Positions 56,645 to 64,000 of a DNA stretch of 64,000 bases are shown piece by piece. Positions within the stretch are counted from its first letter, which is position 1. Every line of letters begins with the position of its first letter. Origin of the DNA: Hippasteria phrygiana. Its lineage: Eukaryota > Echinodermata > Asteroidea > Valvatida > Goniasteridae. The translations under genes were made by a program, and so were the position numbers. The notes beneath the pieces were generated by a model that saw only the letters and a list, made by a program, of their open reading frames with translations, was not told the DNA's origin and did not search any database. The stretch lies in contig JAZGUH010000565.1 in the NCBI GenBank assembly GCA_037893225.1, positions 186,001 through 250,000 of the forward strand, in the 5' to 3' direction.

Positions 56645-57013
56645 TTAACCCTAACCTTCCCAAATCCTCCAAAATCCTCTTTGCAAAATAGAGGAATTTG
56701 GAGGATTGAGGGCACTTGGAAGTTGATGCATCGGAGGATTTTGCAGGATTGAGGTTACTAGGGGTTTTTGCCCCTGCAGGAATATGGAGGATCCAGGTTA
56801 TCAGGCTCAATGTGATACATGAGGATTTTGGAGGATTGAGGTTACTAGGGGTATGCAAAATAAACCTGGAGGATTTTGGAGGATTCATGCTATGGTCCCC
56901 ATAAGAGGATTTTGGAGGATTCAGGTTATATGGAGTTTTAACACTTTGAAATCAGAGGATGTTGGAGGATTCAGGTTACATGGGGGGAAAATGATGTAGG
57001 GAGTTAGGGTTAA
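56645..57013. mobile_element. 369-bp CCCTAAC-type TTAA element, second copy
   Basis: Same length and nearly the same sequence as 54464-54832, with TTAA at both ends. A truncated 22582-type piece (56497-56600) precedes it. Confidence 0.92.
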
Positions 57014-57289
57014 AGAAACAAATTAAAAATCGCCGCCGAAAATTGTCGAATTCGACAACCCAAAAAAACAAAAACAAATTGCTGCATTGAACTTTGAAAG
57101 TACAATAAACAATACCGGCACACACCATCATTTTCCTGGGTCCAGATCTAAATAGAGGATAAATCTTCAATAGATACAATGTACCAAAGAAATTATCCCA
57201 ATTTATAGACTTACATTACATGTATAGACCATATACACTTGTGCCAAAGCCAGAATGTTTGTACATGTTAGCGTGTATAGGTTATCCAT

Positions 57290-57472
57290 TACAACTGAGG
57301 ACTTGGGACAATGGGGATTAGTGATTACAATTACTGAGGACCTGAGCCCAAGTCCTTGGTAGAAGTCATGTACAAACCTTATGGGGCATGTTGAGAAAAA
57401 GTACAAACAAAGGAAACAATGGCATGAAACACCCCAAGTCCTCATAAGTATAGTAAAACACGACTGGTGACT
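57290..57472. repeat. Word module, AAGTCCTCA word
   Basis: ACTGAGGACTTGG, CCCAAGTCCTTGG and CCCCAAGTCCTCA words surround GTACAAACCTTATGGGGC and AAGTACAAACAAAGG. It ends AGTATAGTAAAACACGACTG. Confidence 0.65.
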
Positions 57473-58320
57473 TTTTCGTGTCCATGGTCTTCAACAAATT
57501 AGATTATTTTTTTATTAATAAATAATTGTACTGTACATGTTTTATTTTAACTACATGTACCTTTTTTTCTATTTTGGCATCTGCAACTCTCCAAAAAAAA
57601 CAAGCTCTTTATTCTTGGTCTGTACACGTACATTGTACCTCCAATGCACAAAAAGATTTGCCCCTCGGGAACAGAATTATCGTCTAGCCACAATTTATGC
57701 GACATTTGCAAAATGATTATTGGACAACAGAAACCTGGGCGGATTTTTCCTTTCAATACATTATTAAACTGGGAATAAGTTTTACAAAAAAAATAGCATT
57801 TGGGTCTTTGCACACTAACAGTTACAAAAGTGTGACATTTAGAGGGAAACCAAGGACAGGAGGCAATGCATCAAGTCATTTGCCATGTTTTCCCTCTTTC
57901 TACATCCAATATCCTTGTCAGAATATTGCCCACCAAAAAGTTTGATAAATTTCTTAGGTTTCAAGAAATTACAGAAGATTACCTTTAATGTTCACAACAT
58001 TGACAGACGTTTAATTGTAAAGGGTTAGGAAGTAGCAATGAAATGCATACATTATCCCCAATTTTGTTCCTAGTGCAAAGTTATCCATTAAAGGATTGCC
58101 GCCGGCCAATCTTGGGTTAAACATCTAGTTATTTTTAAACTACAGGGTGTACATCTCCAAAGCTTCATGTTCATAACAGGGACAGACATTTGTCACAAAA
58201 TTTCTGTCCATGTTGTGAACATTGTTCAAGTCGCATCCTAATTTCATGAATAATGAATAGGTTGAGTGATAACAATTCTACATTGAACGAGTAATATGAA
58301 TGGAACAAGGTCTGGATTAA
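57473..58320. other. Intron DNA, no named content
   Basis: No exon, RNA gene or bounded element recognised. Short open frames are not similar to anything I know. Confidence 0.5.
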
Positions 58321-58329
58321 TTATAACAA

Positions 58330-59100
58330 GTTTTGAACGTTTTCAAAGTAAACAAAGAAACTGGCAGGAGCGGGATTCGAACCTGCGACCTTCGGGTTAA
58401 CGTACCGGCGCTCTACCAAATTGTCAGTATCTTTGTTCGGGTGGGGCGCTAGTCAGAAGTCATAAACCCAGAAGTCATAAACCCAGAATGCCGTATATAA
58501 CCAGGGATCACACCCAATTTTACGATACAGCCTGGGAAGCGACATTGTGGGGATCACTCAATGAGGATACGACTTTTAAACTTTTAATTTGTCAAACAAT
58601 CCACAAGGGAAACTGAATACATGTAGGTAAATTTGAATACATTTTCAAAGTGAACAAAGAAACTGGCAGGAGCAGGATTCGAACCTGCGACCTTCGGGTT
58701 AACGTACCGGCGCTCTACCAAATTGTCAGTATCTTTGTTCGGGTGGGGCGCTAGTCAGAAGTCATAAACCCAGAATGCCGTATAACCAGGGATCACACCC
58801 AATTTTACGATACAACCTGGGAAGCGACATTGTGGGGATCACTCAATGAGGATACGACTTTTAAACTTATAATTTGTCAAACAATCCACAAGGGAAACTG
58901 AATACATGTACATGTATAGGTAAATTTGAATACATTTTAAAAGTTAACAAAGAAACTGGCAGGAGCGGGATTCGAACCTGCGACCTCTGGGTTACCGTAC
59001 CGGTGCTCTACCAACTGAGCTATCTTGCCCTATGTTGGCGGTCTCCCAAATTGCCAGTATCTTTTTTCGGGTGGGCGCTAGTCAGAAGTCATCAACCCAG
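58330..59100 (-). repeat. tRNA-derived SINE array, 3 units, two with the same deletion
   Basis: Heads start at 58362, 58664 and 58957 (periods about 302 and 293). The first two lack the same 41 bases covering the A box and first part of the head. The third is complete (ACCAACTGAGCTATCTTGCC). The shared deletion means units were copied as tandem DNA after it arose. Confidence 0.85.
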
Positions 59101-59348
59101 TTTTGAACGTTATCATTCATTTCATCTTAAAGATGGCCTGGTAATTTCCGACATATCCAGCAAATCAGCCTATTTATTTTTCAGTGCAATCACGAATGAT
59201 ACAGGAATGTCTAGGAAACAAAAATGATTAAAAAGCAGGATTTGAATTCCACCTTCCATGTCTCACCCCAAAGTTATCAGTTGTAACCAGTTGTTACCGG
59301 TTGTGAACAGACCCAGTTAAAAAACCCAATTATTTTCAGTGGTGTACA

Positions 59349-59619
59349 TGGGTCATTCCATAAATTTGGGGTCCAAAAGTGTGACATTTTTTGGTGTCCC
59401 TGTTACACCTGACCTGTGTAATTTCCCATCAAGTATCATTCAAATTGACTTCACACTATTTTTTTTTTTTTTGGCAGGTACTTTGCTTTACACAATCACT
59501 CTAGGAGATAGAAGGCATTAAAGAACGTGTCCTGAATTGCAAAGTCTTACACATGTCACAATGTAACAGGGACACCAAAAATTTCACACTTTTGGACCCC
59601 AAATCTATAGAGTGACCCA
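59349..59619. mobile_element. TGGGTCATTCC MITE, well preserved
   Basis: Ends TGGGTCATTCCATAAATTTG and inverse to GAGTGACCCA. Internal words TGTCCCTGTTACACC and AATGTAACAGGGACACC are inverse. 59620-60260 has no gene, but 59965-60195 is rich in TTTTCAC and GTGAAAA words. Confidence 0.82.
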
Positions 59620-60266
59620 CACGTATTTAAACTCGAAGAGAGCACTGCCAGTGAATCTTTAAATTCAAGCACGCGGTCTTTGCTAACTTCGAAGCGGTGT
59701 CGCAAAATTTGGCCCAGAGCAGCACGACAGCAAGTCATGAATTACAAGTGGGGAGGATCATGAGAGTGAAAATGTCATCCTGTTTTTTTTTTTTTTTTTT
59801 AGCAGACTCCAGGCGAACTGCTGGTTTTAGAGCCAGCACTGCACACTGTGCATTTGGCCTGCTCATGGAGTATTCATAGCAGACACCCTTTGCAATAACA
59901 GATTAGGTCTGGTGTGTGCAGCACTTTGCAATTCAAAGTTAACCTCAAAAGGGAATTTGAATTTCTCTTCACACTTTCGTGAACAAATAAATGTGAAAAA
60001 AAATGTGAAAAAAATTGTTCCCAAAGTGGGAAAACATTGTTACACCTTTTCACAAAAGTGAGAACTCACCTTTTCTCAAAAGTGGTAAAATATTTTCACA
60101 AACTTTTTATTATTTCCCACTTGAATTCACAGGGAGAAAAAAAAGTTGTGTGAGAAATGTGAATATGAATGCGAATGCTTTTCACAAAATCTTTCATTCC
60201 CATTCACAGTGTTAACTTTCAATTGCAACTGTACATGTACAATGTACGTGTTCAGTATTCAAGATA

Positions 60267-60562
60267 ATGTTGATTGCTGAGAGAAGTTTGGGTCATTTTT
60301 TGTTTTATGTAGATTCTGTATTAAATAAAACGGCTAATTTTGTTCTGCCATGAAATAACAAAAAAGTGACTTTTGAGAGCTATTTTTATCAAGTCCCCTC
60401 TAGCGCAGCATAGCCCGCTGATACCATTTGTCTAAAAGTCGTGGCTGCAGGCAGCATACCATTCTGACATCATAGTATGAACTCCTCTTTTGTTCCTAGT
60501 GCTAGACACTAGAATCTACATAAAACAAAAAAATGACCCAAACTTCTCTCAGCAGTCAACGT
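60267..60562. repeat. Palindrome TGAGAGAAGTTTGGGTCATT
   Basis: The left arm 60278-60316 is inverted at 60512-60556 (AATGACCCAAACTTCTCTCA). Loop content is not recognised. Confidence 0.8.
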
Positions 60563-60589
60563 CATCTTTAATGTCCGATTGAGGTGGGA

Positions 60590-60822
60590 GGGGAGAGGGT
60601 GTCGACATTTTGAAAAATGGGGAGTCAGGTTGTCCTTGTGGTACTTTCCTCGCCTTCCACCGCTGTGACCCGGGTTCGAATCCCACCAGGGCCTGGTGGA
60701 TTGGGTTTTCAGTCCCTGCCTGATTGTGTGGCTTTCGAGCTGCTGTCGACAATGTGATGTGCCCTTTTGAGAAAACCTTGGTTTCATAACCAGAAAGAAT
60801 TCAAATAAAAAAAAAAAATGAA
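60590..60822 (+). repeat. tRNA-derived SINE with A-rich tail
   Basis: CGGGTTCGAATCCCACC is a B box, with a possible A-box region about 40 bp before it. The body ends with GAATTCAAATAAAAAAAAAA. The orientation is inferred from head and tail. Confidence 0.65.
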
Positions 60823-60888
60823 TTTCCGAATTTAAGCACGGCATCTACATGTACATCTACTGTTCATGTTCCTAGTTTTTATTTTGGT

Positions 60889-61033
60889 TCTACAATCCCG
60901 GCTAAAATGCTTGGGCCATGTGATGATAAACATACCCTCCCCGTGCCCCCCGCTCCCCCGCTCAATGTTGCAATCTCAAGCCGGAGCGCATTCCGCGCAA
61001 TGAGAGCCAACGAGATTTGGCCGGGATTGTAGA
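60889..61033. repeat. 145-bp MITE, ends CTACAATCCCGGC
   Basis: CTACAATCCCGGCTAAAATG on the left is inverted as GGCCGGGATTGTAG on the right. No clear target duplication. Confidence 0.65.
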
Positions 61034-61257
61034 TTTCCAGGCATCCTCACAACGTTCCTGTGTAAGATATTATTAAGTTTCTTTATTGTTTTAAGTGATT
61101 GCCCTCAAGGAAATGAAACTCTGTAGCATGCATAAAACGAAGTCGCACGTCTGCTACATAAATACATTTAATGTGGGTTGATCAGAGCCCTAGGGGAAAA
61201 GCTAATGGACCAGATTTGATGAAGCACCCTTGCGCCAAGTAATCCCTGTGCCACACT

Positions 61258-61700
61258 TTAAAGGTAGTACAACATTTGCTTTTGCTGTTATTTTCAGAAA
61301 CGAATGGATTTGGGGGTTAGTATTTTATAGCAAATACTGTAACACTGACCTGTTTAAAGTTTGGTGTGCAAAGATGCCGGGAAAACAAAGAGAAAAAAAA
61401 GTCATTCTTGTACATGTACATGTACATGTACATGTAGTCTGGTTCCCTGACCCTACTTCAGACAAAATGGAGCAGCAGACATCAGGGTATTATCAGGTCG
61501 GGGAAGTAGACTATTTCCAACGATGGTTGGCTGACCATCGCTGGACATTGATAACAAAATTACACTTTCCTTAAAAATGACAGCACACCAGGTGCCATGA
61601 TTTCACAGGATGTTTGAGACTATGTACTTACAGTCAAGTATTAAGGTATTTCATAATAATTCAGTATTTCTTTTATGTGAATGTTCTATATTACCTTTAA
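61258..61700. mobile_element. TTAA element, AGGTAGT family
   Basis: TTAA at both ends with AGGTAGTACAACA and AGGTAATATAGA (inverted). The interior follows the 34870 copy and contains a TACATGTACATG run at 61408-61437. Confidence 0.75.
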
Positions 61701-62043
61701 AAGAGGAGGTGTCAGTTTGTTCAATTGAAACATGGTATGGTGATATGTGTATGTTAGAAAAATCTAATGCTGGAAGTTACTTTGTGGCAACTTGAGACGT
61801 TGTGTCCAACCTGTGCCCGGATTGGCTGCAAGATGGCTAGGAATACTGTGAACGGCTCAGTCACTTGCATGAGATTTAAGTTGAAATGTACGTATTCTTA
61901 TTTGGACTGAACAACAATTACCTGTAGTTGCATGGTGAAGTCTAGTAGTTTTTGCAAGTCTTAGAATTTCCTACTGGAAATGTGTCCAAAGTTTTGGTAT
62001 TTTGTTTTCTTAATTGTACTTTATGGATGTTGTATTTAAACAG

Positions 62044-62655
62044 TGCTGGAGTACTCGTATTCGTACTGGAGTACCACTAAGTACTCGGCCCAAACTTGAT
62101 TTTCAGTACAAAAAAATGGACTCGGCACGTACTCAGCTTTTTGTACTCGGACTCGTACCCGGACTTGGCATTTTGTACTCAGTACTCGATACCTGTACTC
62201 GGGAATACAATCAATTATTTTCTCTTTTGATACGGCACCTTTTTGACTCGAAAGTACACATACATAAACAGTGCCTTGGGCTGTTGGATACATTGTAGAT
62301 TCCAAAATGGAGAAATTTCTCAATCACATGTGATGTACAACGTTTTTGAGTAGGTTTATCATGTTGTGTAAAAAGTAAATAAAAAAACATGGAAATAAAG
62401 TGAAATAGTCAGTCTCCTGACTGGTGTTTAGACTCTTGATGATGCAGGTACATTATAATAATGTTCAGAACATACATTTGTAACTTGCCGTTTTTGTTTC
62501 TTATCATGTACATATACTCTTACTCGGCCCATACTCGACTGTTTATGTACTCGTACTCGGTCCGTACTCGGACCCTGAAAAACTTGGACTTGAATTTTTG
62601 GCCCAGGACTCGATCATCAGTGTACTCGGACTCTTCCTGTACTCGGCTCAAAATG
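62044..62655. repeat. GTACTCG-word repeat, hAT-like left end
   Basis: Starts CAGTGCTGGAGTACTCG and is filled with GTACTCGG, GACTCG and CGAGTAC words near both edges. The right end is lost at 62656, where a piece of the 29085 palindrome begins. No target duplication can be read. Confidence 0.65.
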
Positions 62656-63136
62656 TACTCATGGAATGGAACATTCACCTCATGAAATTATTCTTACCAT
62701 TGCGTTCATAAATATTCATTATCTGTGTACATCTCCAAGAGTGATTATGTAAAGCAAACCAAACAAGTAAAAAACAGTGTGATGTCAATTTGAATGATAC
62801 TTGATGGGAAATTACACAGGTCAGGTGTAACAGACACCCAAAAAATGTCACACTTTTGGACGCCAAATTTATGGAATGACCCATGTACTGGTAGTGTTGG
62901 ATTTTGTCATTTTTAGCAGGGCGGAAGCAAACTTCTAGTAAATTATTAATTATATTCAGTTGGATTCAGCAGGGTAGCTGCAAAAATGACAAGGCTGTAG
63001 GTGGTACGCTGTAGAATCCAACAAAGTTTGCTGTTGGATTTTGCTGTATTTAGCAGGCTTCTCATTTCAGTTTTGTTGGAAAATTGTTGGATTTGACAGG
63101 GCCATATGAAAAGCACTGGAGGGGATGTAGGGTTAA
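62656..63136. repeat. Repeat mosaic: palindrome arm, half MITE, TTGGATT words
   Basis: 62658-62725 matches one arm of 29085-29290. 62731-62884 is half of a TGGGTCATTCC MITE. 62890-63136 has GTTGGATTTTGCTG and TTTAGCAGG words and ends GTAGGGTTAA, the right end of a CCCTAAC-type element. Confidence 0.6.
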
Positions 63137-63285
63137 CATTCTGTAAGGTTACTCGGAAATTATAATATTTAATGTGGGTGTTTTATTTGTTAAAAAAAAC
63201 AAAAACAAAAAAACTAGAAGTAAATTGATCAGCACAACTACGTGTAAATGTTCAGCATTTATGTAGACATTGGGTTCCTTTTAGA

Positions 63286-63452
63286 CAGGGTTACGAGTCT
63301 GATTTAAATTACTCGATTTAAATCGGTGGTAAAAGAAATAATAATAAAAATCTACATGTATATACATTTTTAAAATCTGATTTTTAATAAAAATCAGATT
63401 TTTTTTTGGGGGGGTGGGGGGATTTTTAAAATCAAGATTTTTATCAACCCTG
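63286..63452. mobile_element. 167-bp hAT-like element, target CTTTTAGA
   Basis: A perfect 8-bp duplication CTTTTAGA (63278-63285, 63453-63460). Ends CAGGGTTACGAG and ATCAACCCTG. ATTTAAATC and AAAATCTGATTTTTA words fill it. 63461-64000 has no gene recognised. Confidence 0.88.
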
Positions 63453-64000
63453 CTTTTAGAAGATAACCATGCATTGGACTTGGGGCGACAGTATACGTGT
63501 ACAAATGTAATTTGTTTAAATTGAAAAATGGAAAAATTGATTGAAATTAATCATCATTGAGGCTGATGCAAGCTGGCATAGAATCAACAAGTAAAAATCC
63601 ACTTGATTCACAAACATCCGGCTTTGTGTATGCATTGTGGTAACTGTTAATCATTGATTGCATAAGAAAACACATGTTGCAGTCACTACAGGGCTTGTAG
63701 CATTATGGCCATCAGAGATTTTTAAGTGCAGTTTTATTTGTAATTGTTGCAACTTAAACCAAGTGAAGGGCATGTTTTACATGTACAATGTGGACGTGTA
63801 CAGTATGGTCCTGTACAGTGTGGTTCAAAAAACCTACGCACTTTCTTAATGAAAAATATCTCGGAATTGGGGAATCGTGGTCAAAGAGCGTGATCCAATT
63901 CCGTCCCTCACGTGAGGGATGAAAATCAATAGACATATGCCATTCCCTGGTGAATATAACGGATGGAAACCGAATTGAACCTTATACGTTCACTTGCTAA

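Noticed and set aside
49563..64000. Further Rab effector exons
   Set aside because: I looked for the CxxC zinc-finger and RLVERLE segments on the plus strand and did not see them; a small exon could have escaped a manual read.

Overview
This is animal nuclear DNA. It has short coding exons with GT-AG introns of 0.6 to 4.8 kb and no operons. The introns and intergenic DNA are packed with non-autonomous DNA transposons, tRNA-derived repeats and minisatellites. Gene content and repeat style suggest a marine invertebrate, perhaps a deuterostome such as an echinoderm, hemichordate or lancelet. That placement is inference; the sequence does not settle it.

Three protein-coding genes are supported by exon-by-exon similarity recalled from the families. 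(1) DDX52, a DEAD-box rRNA-processing helicase, lies on the minus strand from 11665 leftwards. Four exons (242 residues, through Walker A) are present and the rest is beyond the left edge. (2) GLOD4, a two-domain glyoxalase-fold protein, is complete on the plus strand in nine coding exons from 11881 to 32676 (297 residues). DDX52 and GLOD4 are head to head, with 215 bp between start codons, so they probably share a promoter. (3) A rabphilin/Noc2-type Rab effector starts at 47662 on the plus strand. Two coding exons are present and the rest lies beyond the right edge.

Layout: 1-11665 DDX52 exons and introns, including SINE arrays and a 2.1 kb nested palindrome; 11666-11880 divergent promoter; 11881-32676 GLOD4, whose introns hold most of the datable nested insertions; 32677-47541 repeat-filled intergenic DNA; 47662-64000 first exons and introns of the Rab effector gene.

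The richest biology here is the transposon record. Many elements can be delimited to the base from terminal inverted repeats plus target duplications: TTAA elements (piggyBac/Kolobok-like), hAT-like elements with 8-bp duplications, a 4-bp-duplication MITE with two apparently identical copies, a deleted PIF/Harbinger element that keeps pieces of both its transposase and its MADF protein, a Tc1/mariner-type transposase tail split by a MITE, and a fragment resembling a Crypton tyrosine recombinase. Several insertions sit inside other repeats where the second arm or a sister copy shows the empty site.

A recurring theme may be undescribed. Many elements are built from one short word repeated many times in both orientations, and related elements share the spacer skeleton while the word changes as a set.
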